Below, piece after piece: positions 1 to 9,760 of a DNA stretch of 64,000 nt (within the stretch, counting starts at the first letter, position 1; each line of letters opens with the position of its first letter). Below the pieces are notes generated by a model. That model was not told where the DNA came from, did no database searches, and was given only the letters and a program-made list of their open reading frames with translations. Origin of the DNA: Hyaloperonospora brassicae (lineage: Eukaryota > Oomycota > Peronosporomycetes > Peronosporales > Peronosporaceae); NCBI GenBank assembly GCA_947650285.1, contig CANTFL010001311.1, positions 62,001-126,000 on the forward strand, in the 5' to 3' direction. The translations under genes were made by a program, and so were the position numbers.

Positions 1-1882
1 TCCTCCATTTGCTCACGCTGTGCTTCGTACACACTGATCGTCTCAAGCGTCTGAGTATCACGTAGATTTGCGCGTCGTGGGTCACGGTTCTGCAGATTGC
101 GAAAAGCGTGCCGGTCTCGCGCCCTCTTCATAGTCTCGTTGTCCGCTTGCAGTTGGAGCTTGGCCTGCATCCTGTCGACAACAATTTCCTTCGCCTTGAC
201 GCGGTGTTCGCTAGCCTTGAGCTGCTGCTGTAATCGAAGACACGAAGTCTTCAGTTTTCTGGACAAGACCTCAGTGCTTTCACGTTCCTTTTTCTGCAAA
301 GCCTGCAACAACCCCATGCAAATGAAACATATATCACAGTAGGTTATAATCGACTGTACAGACCAAACATGAACCGGAGTCGGCATCATAGTATTACCAC
401 TCCATCCCACCTCTAGACGTTGGATCTCCGCTTTTGCTTTTTCCAATGCTTTCTGCGCCTCCTCGTTCTTTTTTACCACACATTGTTGTTTCCTCTCCAA
501 CCTGCTTCGAACTCTGGAATTATGTTGAGACGTCAATAACAAATCTTCGATTGTCTGCGTAACAAAAGCACACAACACCAAAATGAGACTGCGCGGGCCA
601 CTCAAACACTGAGCATTCTTACCTTGTTTTTCCACTCCAGCTGCACACCAAAGTCGTGAATAACGCTAAAAAGAGATTCTTGCTCTGGCACTGCCTCTGA
701 TCCAACACGACGAAATCGAAGAGCCGAAAGCCCGTTCCTCCGCAACAAATCATTCAGTCCATTCCATGCACCTTCATCCAAATTAGCTGCATCTTCACGT
801 TTGCGACGCTCCCCACAGTTGGTAGTCTCACACTCATCACTCGCATAGTCATTGACGTCACTCTTCTGTGCGTCTTCCCGGCAACCTGACGATCTCGTGT
901 TTCTTCGAGACTTGCATTTCACGTCCACAGATTCTAATCTAGCTCCACTTTCATTGCGATCGCTACTGTTTCCAATTTGCGCTGCATCGACTTCTACATC
1001 CGTAAACAAAGCCCGCTCCACCTTCGGTGAACGAGAGTGACACATGGATGGGCCACTACCTACACCACTAGCTCCATTCTGCTCTTCAGCCTCCTCTTGC
1101 CTCGACCTTTCCATCAACAACCCCAGTCTCTCTGCACCATTCTTTACCACACTAGATACACCCAGTGCGTCGTTCAGCTCATCGTCCAGCTCACGGTCGC
1201 CCGACGATCGAGACGGACACGAGCGCCACAAAAGTGGCCGCGACGACGGCAACGACGCCGACGACGCTTCAGACACCATGGCAACGCACGCGCCATCGTC
1301 GTTGTCGTCCCCTCTCGGCTGTGACGACGACGAGGCCACGGACGACGGTAGACGGGACCGCGCGTTGTCCATCGCTTGGGTGCCATTTCCATGAGATGCG
1401 GCAGCAGCAGCAGCAGCAGAACTCGACAGTATAAACTCATAGCGCTCCATGCCGCTCGACTGGTCCAGCAACTCGGCCTCTGCTGGGGCTTCATGCTCGT
1501 GCCGTGCAAATCTGACCGCCCCGTCGTCTTCCGGCCGTTCACTTGTCCTGTCTCCACTCAGTCGCTCGTCGTCTTGTCGCTCCGTCAGCAAACTCTCGTC
1601 GTCCAAGAGCATGAAACGCGGCGGATCCGTCGCGTTGCTACTGCTGCTGCTGCTGCTACTGCTCCTTCGACTGCAACCGGACGGCGTTGGGTACGCGTCG
1701 GCCGCACTGAGCAGGAGGTCGTCGTCCAGAATGTCGTCATCACTGAGCGACGCGATCGCCAGTGCCGAGTCGGAGATGCTGAAGCCGTTCTCCCGCAGGA
1801 ACTGGTCGACGCTCGACAAGCGCTCGTCGTCCATGCCACAGATGCCGCGGGCTGCGGATACTCGTTGTTTCACGTGCACCAC
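1..1882 (-). CDS. ADIP/SSX2IP-like coiled-coil protein (3 exons visible, 3' end outside window)
   Basis: Three exons can be read on the minus strand: 1882-623, 554-411 and 302 to the window edge. They are joined in phase by introns 622-555 (GTAAGA donor, CAG acceptor) and 410-303 (GTGGGA donor, CAG acceptor). The first 380 or so residues are acidic and low in complexity, with runs of Ser and Ala. From residue ~385 a conserved-looking region begins (LNDLLRRNGL, then VIHDFGVQLEWKNK) and continues across the first junction into TIEDLLL and a long charged coiled coil in exons 2 and 3. This order resembles the afadin/alpha-actinin-binding protein family (SSX2IP/Msd1, centrosomal or microtubule anchoring). 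That assignment is by eye and tentative. The start may be Met1 (1882) or Met17 (1834, MDDERL), which looks more natural and leaves a longer promoter. The frame is open at base 1, so the stop is not seen. Confidence 0.6.
1400..1418. repeat. CAG/GCT trinucleotide run coding poly-Ala
   Basis: A short GCA/GCG triplet run lies in exon 1 of the minus-strand gene and encodes about seven Ala. A second triplet run near 1640-1668 encodes a Ser stretch. Both are in frame and probably vary in length between strains. Confidence 0.6.
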
Positions 1883-1953
1883 ACTATTTTAGAGTATATT
1901 TATGTGGTCCACGCGCAACTAGCGGTCCATGACGCATCGCGCTCCTCGTAGCC
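1883..1953. promoter_or_regulatory. Very short divergent promoter region
   Basis: Only 71 bp separate the two most upstream ATGs of the divergent genes, or 119 bp if the minus-strand gene starts at its Met17. An AT-rich TATA-like stretch (TATATTTAT, near 1896-1904) lies in the gap and a CACGTG palindrome is near 1871-1876. I did not find a convincing oomycete Inr motif. A shared bidirectional promoter is inferred from the geometry. Confidence 0.4.
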
Positions 1954-3129
1954 ATGAGGCGGCTCCTGCTGCCGGTGCTCGTGCTCGTGCTACTGGGGCT
2001 CCTCGTCGCTGGCGACGATCCGTACGCAGTGCTGGGGGTGAAGCGGACAGCGTCCGATGCAGAGGTTCGCAAAGCGTACCACGTGCTCGCGCTCAAGTGG
2101 CACCCGGACAAGAACCCGGGCAACCCGCGAGCCGAGCAGCAGTTCATGCGCGTTAAAGACGCGTACGACCGACTGACGAGCGCCCCGGCAGCTTCTGAAC
2201 CAGATCGACGTCAACGGCAGCACAGCTCGTACCGTCAGCAGCAGCATCGTCAAAACTACAAGTGGCGTCATGACAATCAGTATCGGTACCAGTACCAGCA
2301 GCGATGGGACCTGACGCACTTGACGACGCCCTTCTTCTGCATGCTTTTGCTTGCCGTGATCGCGGGATTGCTGCAATGGGGAGCCAATGCAACAGGGACT
2401 AATGATGTGCAGGAAGATGCACGATCGACGTCAACGCAGGTGATGCAAACTTTGACGGACGAGGTGTTGTTGGCATTTGGTGTTAATGAGCTTCGATTTG
2501 ATGCGCTGGTAGGAGGAGGCTAAGCAAGAAGTTCCGTTGCAACAGCTCGCCAAGATCTTTGCGCCATCGATTTACGAGCTGCATCCGCTTTACTTGACGG
2601 CCAGAGGGCGACGGACGCTGGTGTTTTTTCCGGACGATGCGCGACATGGATGCAGTGTGCGAGGTTCGTGAGATTCGATCTTCTGTGGATGGCTGAGTGG
2701 GTAAGGTGGTGCTTGCATGACTAAGCGGTTGCTGCTACTTGTGTGCAGACCAGCTCAGTGTCATCGAGACACTTGCGACTGAGTTTCGGCGCGACCCTCT
2801 TACGTTTTGCTGGCTGGACTTGAAGACGCAGACTATTGGGAAGCGTATGCGCTGGGAAGCACAATTCGGAAAGGCATCAGCACGTACGCTTCCATCTCTG
2901 TTTTCATCTATATGTAAATCGTATCTTCTGATCGATGTTGTGACGACGACTGGGCTGCACAGCGTTTGTCGTGGGATTCAGTTACAAAGGCAAAAAGTGT
3001 TCGTTGCTGCCTGCACGCACTAGCAGTAACGAAGACCGTCGAGCTCTTGAAGACGTTGTTCGCAGGTGGCTTTTGCGTCTTGCAGGTGGCGAGGTGTCGC
3101 AGGTGCCGACAGTGCCCGATCTCTTTTGA
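1954..3129 (+). CDS. Secretory-pathway J-domain protein with thioredoxin-like C-terminal region (4 exons)
   Basis: Exons 1954-2439, 2513-2663, 2749-2883 and 2963-3129 join to a 312-residue protein ending in PTVPDLF. Residues 1-20 form a hydrophobic signal peptide. Residues 22-75 are a J domain (DPYAVLGV, KWHPDKNPG) with the HPD triad at 50-52 that stimulates Hsp70 ATPase. Residues ~80-120 are Gln/Arg/Tyr-rich and ~125-142 form a membrane segment. The remainder (TLVFFPDD, FCWLDLKTQ, FVVGFSYKGKK) looks like thioredoxin-fold strands without a CxxC, as in some ER DnaJ proteins. Introns are 73, 85 and 79 bp. The first (2440-2512) is inferred because exon 1 otherwise runs into TAA at 2521 and loses the conserved C-terminus; it has a TTAAT branch-like site 26 bp before the acceptor. 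Likely an ER co-chaperone with a lumenal or membrane-anchored J domain. Confidence 0.75.
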
Positions 3130-3846
3130 CTGCAGTGTAACTTACGCAAAAGTATCCATCGCTGCACACAATACCGCATGTAAAAGGTTTCTATTCATAG
3201 CACAAGAGCTGAAGGTTTCGTCAGATTCGTGGACACACTACGCGTTTTGTTACCCCGGAGTTTCCACCATACAATGTTTTTACGGCGCTTTAAGTTCTAG
3301 ATTGTACGTAGCTGGTGACGAGAGTCTGTTCTCTTGCTTTGTAGTTACAGATATGTTTGTTGTAAATGTTAATAACATTTGTGTTCGGCTTGACTATGAA
3401 TCTTATCCTCACGACATGGTACCAGATACAGTATTCCCCGGATAAGTTGTCCTCCATCGAGCGACCTACAACCTTGGTAAGTTTCCAAATTGCACGTCCA
3501 GCAGTATTGTTCGGTGATGCAAAGTGATAAAAGCCATTGTCAAGATGGGCGGTACACCTTGTGAGTGATTGTAGTTTTACGCTTTTAGCGCTACGAAGCG
3601 CGTGAAAACGCTATCGTCGTCGATAGTCTGTTATGACGGTAAGGAAAATGACCAATGGCCACAAGCTGACGAATAATCGGGTTTGTGAGCGTCGCGAACG
3701 TCCAGTAAAAGGTTCAGTATAACTTAACTAGCAGCCTGCTGACTTGCTGCGGTACAGGGAGCAGGTATCACGCAAGGCATTGATCGATAGACCTATGGCG
3801 ACAAGTGCTACTTTCCGATTGGACATCCGTTCCCTCACGCTCCTTT
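3130..3846. other. Intergenic DNA downstream of the J-protein gene
   Basis: No supported gene on the plus strand. The only coding-like signal is a minus-strand open frame near 3728-3846 that would join DNA right of element A if the element were removed (see findings). Confidence 0.4.
3842..3846. repeat. Target-site duplication CCTTT, left copy of element A
   Basis: CCTTT directly precedes the 5' LTR. The identical pentamer at 11836-11840 directly follows the 3' LTR, as expected for integrase-mediated insertion. Confidence 0.9.
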
Positions 3847-4239
3847 TGTAACGGGGCAGCCCGTTACATGAAATTGTCACTTTAAAGAAACAATGACAAT
3901 AAAGAATTATAAGTTGAATATTCTTTAAACAGTATCACCAAAGTGGTGATATTGAAGGGTCGACCAAAGGGTCTGTTCATTGGTTGATATCGTGATGATA
4001 TCAACCCACCAATCGCCGCAAGACGCGCGCAATGAGTGGTGACGAGACGTCACCATACACCCAGCTATACTAGTATAGGTAAGCTAAGTCAAACAGAGAG
4101 ACAGTAGTTTAAAGACTTAATTATATTAATATAACAGTTCTACTTTTACCCTACCTACGCTTCCTCGCTTGCCACGTGTACGTCTGTCGGGGCATCCAAA
4201 ACCCTTGCGTCAAGTTACGCAAGGATGTGCCCCGTTACA
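3847..4239 (+). repeat. 5' LTR of element A
   Basis: 393 bp, matching 11442-11835. It begins TGTAACGGGGCAGCCCGTTACA, itself a near-palindrome, and ends with the inverted form CCCCGTTACA. It contains strong hairpins (TTGATATC/GATATCAA, CTTGCGT/ACGCAAG). TATA and start site were not resolved. Confidence 0.95.
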
Positions 4240-4241
4240 CC

Positions 4242-4260
4242 TGGTAGCACTTTGTAGTCC
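4242..4260 (+). other. Primer-binding site of element A
   Basis: TGGTAGCACTTTGTAGTCC starts two bases after the LTR. It is identical in element D and nearly identical in element B, so it is under selection. The first eight bases, TGGTAGCA, complement a tRNA ending TGCTACCA, as initiator-Met tRNAs do; the rest does not match the tRNA I know, so the primer identity is uncertain. Confidence 0.65.
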
Positions 4261-4283
4261 TTCCAAGGACCACATCATCCAAC

Positions 4284-5418
4284 ATGTTCATGCTGGATGA
4301 AGAAGACACCTCTCACGCCACGCGTGAAGGGTTTACCCATTTGAGTGACATCGAATGGGGTGCGGTAGAACGAATGAGTTCTACCGTAGGCGAACTCGTC
4401 CTTATCACCATGTTGGAGTCTCTAGACAGAGACCAACAACATGCCGCTATTGCCAAGTTCATTCAGAATGAACTTGCTCTCGAGAGGGACAAAGTAGCCT
4501 TGCTTCACCAGCAAGGCTCTCAACAGGCCGAGCAGTTGAGAGAACTCGGTGCTCAACAGACGGAGCTGTTGAGACAGCTGCAATTCCATGCTGCTGTGGG
4601 CGGGACGGCGCATGCGCGTCGTCCCGAGGTCATGAAGGTTGACATCTCCAAGTACAGTGGAGTCCCGGAGGACTCCCTGTTACTATGGTTTGTCGAACTC
4701 GACAGAGCCCTAAGGGCTCGTCGCGTCGAAGATGAGCAAATGAAACTCACATTTGCTCAAACCCACTTGGCAGGACGTGCCAAAACTTGGTCCCTGGGAC
4801 TCGAGAGTAGCGACCCACAATGTTTTTAGGTCGCTAGAGGACTTCAAGTCCCGGCTCAGGCAAACGTTTGAGCCGCCACGGGCTGAGTTCAGGGCTCGTT
4901 CAGAGCTCCTGAAACTCAAGCAGGGTAAGCTTGATGTGCACGCTTACGCACAACATATACGACTCCTTGCGAGTAGTATAACTGCTAACCCAGTCCATGA
5001 ACACACGTTGATTACGGTGTTCATGCAAGGGCTCGCAGAGGGGCCCGTCAGGAGCCACCTGTTTCGCCTTGAGCTGAATACGCTGGAAGATGCGATATCA
5101 GCCGCGGAACAGGAAGAATTTAGCATGAGACAGGCTCATACTAGCTCAAACTCTTATCGTCCACCGAGACGACAAGAGATTGGAGGTCCAGAACCAATGG
5201 ACCTCTGCTATGTTGAGAGCGAGAGACCTCGCTCTTCAAACAACAAGCGATTGCAGAAGTGCAATCGCTGTCACAAGTTAGGGCACTACGCATACGAGTG
5301 TAGTGCTCCACGCCCAGTACCAAACAATTCTGAGCGAAATGGACGACCATTCGCCAAGAAGAGCAATAGGCGTGGGTTCAGCGCTGTTGCGAAGCCGCAT
5401 AAGCGAGACGGACCATAA
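4284..5418 (+). pseudogene. gag: gag of element A (frameshifted)
   Basis: Capsid polyprotein of the retrotransposon. It starts MFMLDEEDTSHATREG at 4284; element D starts the same way (MFMLDD). The first frame stops after residue 181 and the second continues from about 4825, so one extra base lies near 4820-4828. The middle part (VPEDSLLLWFVELDRAL, LAGRAKTWSL, FKSRLRQTF, LLKLKQGK, YAQHIRLLAS) is the typical retrotransposon gag domain. The C-terminus has one CCHC zinc knuckle, CNRCHKLGHYAYEC (C-x2-C-x4-H-x4-C), followed by a basic tail. The TAA stop at 5416-5418 sits inside a conserved run of A. One base removed would restore about 378 codons. Confidence 0.9.
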
Positions 5419-5455
5419 AAAAATGGTCGGGGTCAGTAGGGGCGGAGCGCCCTAC
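5416..5455 (+). promoter_or_regulatory. Candidate gag/pol recoding signal: A7 run plus stem-loop
   Basis: Seven A (5417-5423) are followed by a 6-nt spacer and a stem-loop in which GGTCAGTAGGG pairs with CCCTACTGATCC (one G-U). The pol frame is open across this point and lies -1 relative to gag. Element D has the same layout at 60317-60355 with a perfect 12-bp stem. This is the geometry of -1 programmed frameshifting, but the gag TAA overlaps the start of the A run, which is unusual. Confidence 0.45.
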
Positions 5456-6660
5456 TGATCCAGCAACCTCAAGAGAATTTGCAAACCTCTTGACGAAAGT
5501 TGCTCCAGATACACAATCATTGTGTGTCTCTGCACCTGGTGATGACGTTTCGCTCATCACCTTGAAGTTGGAAGCGACAAATGACTTGTCGCTTCGTGCC
5601 CTAGTAGACTGTGGGGCGTCGAAAAACTTTGTTCGTCGCCAGTCACTAGAGGGTCGTAGGCTCAAGTTCGTTGAGCGCGACATTCCCCTCACAAGGATGA
5701 CGGTGCGCCTTGCAACAGGCGCATCGATAACCGTTGAGAAACGTGTAGTAGGAATCCACTACACGTTAGAGGGCGAGCAGTACGATGATGATTTCATCGT
5801 ACTAGATCTGGATGACAAATTTGATGTCATCCTGGGATTACCTTGGCTCAGAAAATACGAGCCAAGGGTGAGCTGGCAGCATCGATCCGTGAAGATGCCT
5901 GCCGCTTGTTCATCATATGGCCATCTGATGAACATCTTGGAGCGTCCACAAGCGTGTGGATGTTCTGCGAGTGAGTGCGATGGCCTCACTTGCGGTACGG
6001 TCGTTAGCACGACTGCACAAGATCACAGTGTAGTTGATCACTACACTGTGGAGCAAGCTCCCGGCGGCTGTACAGATGTACAGGCTGCGCCGAAGGTCCA
6101 CCACTCGAATAAGTCGAGTGGACCGGGACATGGATGCATGCCTAGCGGGCAGCATCTTAGAAATAAGAAACCTGTTGCCCCCAAGGGGCAACATGAAAAT
6201 CCTAGGCCGACTGGAAAGTCGACCGTAGAGGATCGGTGCCTGACTGTGGTTGCACAGCCACAGTCGGAAGACGTCGAGGGAATAAGTCCCCACGTACTTG
6301 AGGAAGGAGTTCCTCAAGAGTTGCTTGCTGAGGGATCAGGCCCTCAGCAGCCTGTTGAAGCAAGATCCCAGGAAGAAACCGAGACGTTGAACGTCTTGGT
6401 TAATGACGGATCAAGCGTAGGTGCTTATACGCTTGATCTGATTGTGCCTCCGAAGTTAACTTCGGAGATAACTCAGTTGCCAACGCTAGAACCGAAACGG
6501 TTCTTGCGTGATCTGCGTAGTGGCAAAGTCAAGCAGATCTGCATACTCGTCACAGAGGATGAGTATGTGACCGACATTCGGTCGGCAACAGTATTTGCTG
6601 AGAACGAACGGGTTCTCAGCAGCTCATCGATGGACAAAACTGTCCTCGATGAGAAGACTC
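5418..6660 (+). pseudogene. pol: pol of element A, part 1: aspartic protease and variable spacer
   Basis: The frame runs from the gag end through VSLITLKLEATNDLSLRALV to the protease active site DCGAS (Asp codon at 5607-5609). The flap and second-strand motifs VRLATGASITV, FIVLDLDDKFDVILGLPWL follow, as in retrotransposon proteases. After ~5960 comes a spacer of about 600 bp rich in Pro, Ser and Gln. About 280-300 bp of it (around 6061-6345) are absent from element D, so it tolerates deletion. It leads into RSGKVKQICILV and the reverse transcriptase. This section has no stop of its own. Confidence 0.88.
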
Positions 6661-8300
6661 GGATTGAGCGATACGCGTCCCAATCATGGGAGTCACTTCA
6701 GGCAAATCCTTTGTATAAGGATTTGATCGAATTCAGGGATGTGTTCCCTGAATCCGTGCCTTGCGAGTTGCCTAAGGACAAAGGCACTCGACACGAGATC
6801 GAGCTCAAAACGGGCTCGAAGTACTGTGTCATGAAGCAGTAGCCACTGCCTCGTAAACAAGTACTAGCGATCGACAAGTTATTTGCCGATCGCTTAGCAG
6901 CGGGCCATGTGAGGGAATCAACATCCCCTCACAGCTCTCCGACCTTCTGTGTGCGAAAGGCCATAGGAGGATGGCGGATAGTGCACGCGTTCAACAAGTT
7001 GAATGCTGCAAAGGTACCGGCTTGGACGTCGATACCAAGAAACGACGTAATCATAGATGGTATGTCAAAGAGTACCATCTTTTCGTCCATGGATCTGATG
7101 TACGGATTCTATCAGATCCTCGTGCGTGAACGGGACATCCCGTACACAGCAGTGAGCACCCCCAGCGGGATGCTGTGGGAGTGGCTAGTGATGCCACAGG
7201 GCTGAGCAATGCCCCTGCTACTTTCAACAGATGTGTTACAAATCTGTTGAGACCGTTGCGAGACTTCGCACCGAGTTACTTCGACGATGTGTTCGTCCAT
7301 AGCCGGGCTATGGACGGAAAGACGGACGTTGAAGTTCACAGAACTCACGTTCGTCAGGTTCTTCAACTTATGCGCAAGTATAAGTTGTACGAAAACCTCA
7401 AGAAGTGTATATTCGCGGCTAGCAAAATACCACTTCTTGGGTGCATCGTGGGCAAACACGGCGTACGCCCTGATCCCGAAAAGATCAAGGCGATCACCGA
7501 CTGGCCAGTGCCAGTCGATGTCAAGGGACTAAGGAAGTTCCTTGGACTAGCGACGTACTTGCACAATTACTCGCGCAACTACGCCGAGATGACTGTTCAT
7601 CGTTCTTGCTTGCTCAAAAATAATGTCAAGTGGTCATGGAACGCTGAGTGCCAGCGTTCCTTTGCGGGTATCAAGCAAAGCTTGATGCAATCGCCGATCT
7701 TGGCGATTTCAGATCAGGACAGACCATTTCATATGGTCTGCGGCGCCAGCGATTTTGCAATCGGATGTGCGTTAATGCAGTTCGACGCAGATGGCGCGGA
7801 GCGCGTCATTTGTTATCGGTCGAGTCAGTTGCAAGAAGCTGAGCGCAATTACCCAGTGCATGACAAGGAACTCCTTGCCATGAAGTACGCACTGGCTAAG
7901 TTTCGCGTCTATCTCTTGGGAGATAGACCGTTTGTTGTCTATACGGACCATGCGTCACTACTCACGGCCGTAAACAGCCCACACCTCTCGCAAAGGATAG
8001 CGAGGTGGATGTCTTTCTTCGCGGAGTATAACTTCTCCGTGGAGTATAAACCAGGGCGACTTAATGTCGTCGCTGATGAGCTTTCGCGCCGGCCCGAATT
8101 CGGGCCGTACGCAAAACCTAACAGTGAGGGTAAGTCCACTGTTGCGACACTGTCAGTCAGTGTCCCGTCGGTAAGTTTACTTGACGACGTACGAAAGGCA
8201 TACGCAGAAGATAAGGATCTTCTGCGATTGATGGATCATCTGGTGAATCCATCCAGTATCCATAAGGGATTTACCGGCTTTGTACCGATCCTCATCGGAT
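6660..8300 (+). pseudogene. pol: pol of element A, part 2: reverse transcriptase and RNase H
   Basis: Reverse transcriptase begins near 6690 (YKDLIEFRDVFPESVP) with ELKTGSKYC, then SPHSSPTFCVRK, WRIVHAFNKLN, FSSMDLMYGFYQI, NAPATFNRCV and the catalytic SYFDDVFVHS (FDD at 7280-7288). RNase H follows with ASDFAIGCALMQ, NYPVHDKELLAMKYAL, VYTDHASL and NVVADELSRRP. Lesions: TAG at 6840-6842 where element D has TGG (Trp); loss of one G near 7200; a two-base loss near 8250-8262. The first RNase H catalytic Asp is changed to Gly (VCGAS here, VCDAS in element D). Confidence 0.93.
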
Positions 8301-9760
8301 CGGTATAGTACACGCAACGGATTGCTGTACTATACAGCTGTTGACGGCGACACGCCTCATGTCGTCGTACCCGCTCATCATGATTTGCCTTTGCGCAATA
8401 TGTATGAGTGTCACGATGCCCCAACAAGCGGCCATCGTGGAAGGGAAAAGACTTACCTCACGGTAAGTCGTGACTTTTACTGGCCACGCTAGTATCAGTT
8501 TGTTCGCAAGTACATACGTGCTTGCGAGGTTTGTCAACGGGTGAAGCCTAGTCCTTCATCCCGTGCGCCATTGCAGCCTCTGCCTGTTCCGTCAGAGTGC
8601 TGGCAGTCCGTTTTATTGGACTTCGTCTTCGGTTTTCCCGAAGACGCTCACAAGAATAATCATATTATTGTGTTTGTTGACCAGTTCAGCAAGATGGTCC
8701 ATCTTGCTGCAGTCCCTGAGCCGATCAAGGCTCGAGATTGTGCTCGTGTCTTTCTAGACACTGTCTTTAGACTCCACGGGTTACCCCGTGAACTCGTATC
8801 CGACCGTGACCCTCGGTTCACGGCGGCATTTTGGCAAACCGTGTTCCGTACTCTCGGAACACGGTTGAAGATGTCCACCTCTGACCATCCAGAAACAGAT
8901 GGTCAGACGAAACGTGCGAACCGTGTCCTCGAAGAGATCCTTCGAGGATATGTCCACTCGTTTCCGAGTTGGAGCGAATTCCTACCCATGGTGGAATTCG
9001 CCATCAATAATATGGTGCATGCTTCAACACAGCACACACCGTTTTACGTGAATGGTCTACGCCATCCACGAGTGCCCACCCTTATAGAGTGTAACTCTTG
9101 GATAAGGGGGGAGGGACTCGCTCGAGCAAAAACCGTTTTGGCTCTTGCTCATCACGTGTCGACGCAAACGTCGTCACGTATGATGCCGATGTCGATCAAG
9201 TCGACATCGATGAAGAAGATCATCTCAATAATAGCGATGATGCTATTATTGATTCGGATGATGATGACGATGCTGGTGTATTCAGCATCGCCAACGATTA
9301 TGTCAGCGAGGAAGAAGACAACCTCGCTGAAAACGAGAACAATCTCTTAGCAGTGCGCACGAAGCGCACTGCCAGACAAAACAAAGAGTCAGCAGAAAAC
9401 TTCCTGCTGACTCGAGAAGCGGTAGTCCGTTTCGTTCAGGACTCCATCGCAAATGCGGTGGACCGTCAGAAACGGAACGCAGACAAGAATGGAAGAGCAA
9501 ATGTTCTTTCATTTAAGGTTAACGACCTAGTACTACTGTCAACGGTAAACCTACCTGGACATGCAGTCACTAGTGTCGGCAGTAGCAAACTACTGCCGAA
9601 ATACATTGGGCCATTTCGAGTGTTGCATCGCAAGGGCAATGCATACACACTCGAATTGCCACGTAGGATGCGCACGCATCCTACGTTTTACGTGGGGAGG
9701 CTTAGGTCGTACTGTCAGTACGAGCCTTCTTCTTCCGATGAAGATAGCCCCCACGTTTAA
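8280..9760 (+). pseudogene. pol: pol of element A, part 3: integrase with GPF-type C-terminal domain
   Basis: Zinc-binding HHCC region: ECHDAPTSGHRGREKTYL to CEVCQRVKPSP. Catalytic core with first Asp at LLDFVFGFP, second in LVSDRDPRFTAAFW, and Glu in SDHPETDGQTKRANRVLEE, the standard D,D35E arrangement. The C-terminal domain reads LPKYIGPFRVLHRKG, THPTFYVGRLRSY, the GPY/F module of chromoviruses. Lesions: TAG at 8490-8492 (CAG in element D), a frame change after the G-rich stretch near 9105-9120, and TAA at 9758-9760. An Asp/Glu-rich insert (about 9190-9340) separates core and C-terminal domain. Confidence 0.93.

Noticed and set aside
1037..1951. Several plus-strand ORFs of 89-191 codons opposite the first gene
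   Set aside because: They are shadows of the Ser/Ala-rich minus-strand exon, whose triplet runs keep all frames open.
2500..2525. Frameshift in the J-protein gene
   Set aside because: A 73-bp intron with a branch-like site restores the frame without assuming an error.
2966..3445. Plus-strand ORF of 159 codons after the J-protein gene
   Set aside because: It overlaps exon 4 in another frame. The spliced J-protein frame ends at 3129 and explains the coding signal better.
9098..9760. Frame change in the G-rich stretch of integrase as programmed frameshifting
   Set aside because: Elements A and D shift in different directions at this place, so independent homopolymer indels are more likely.
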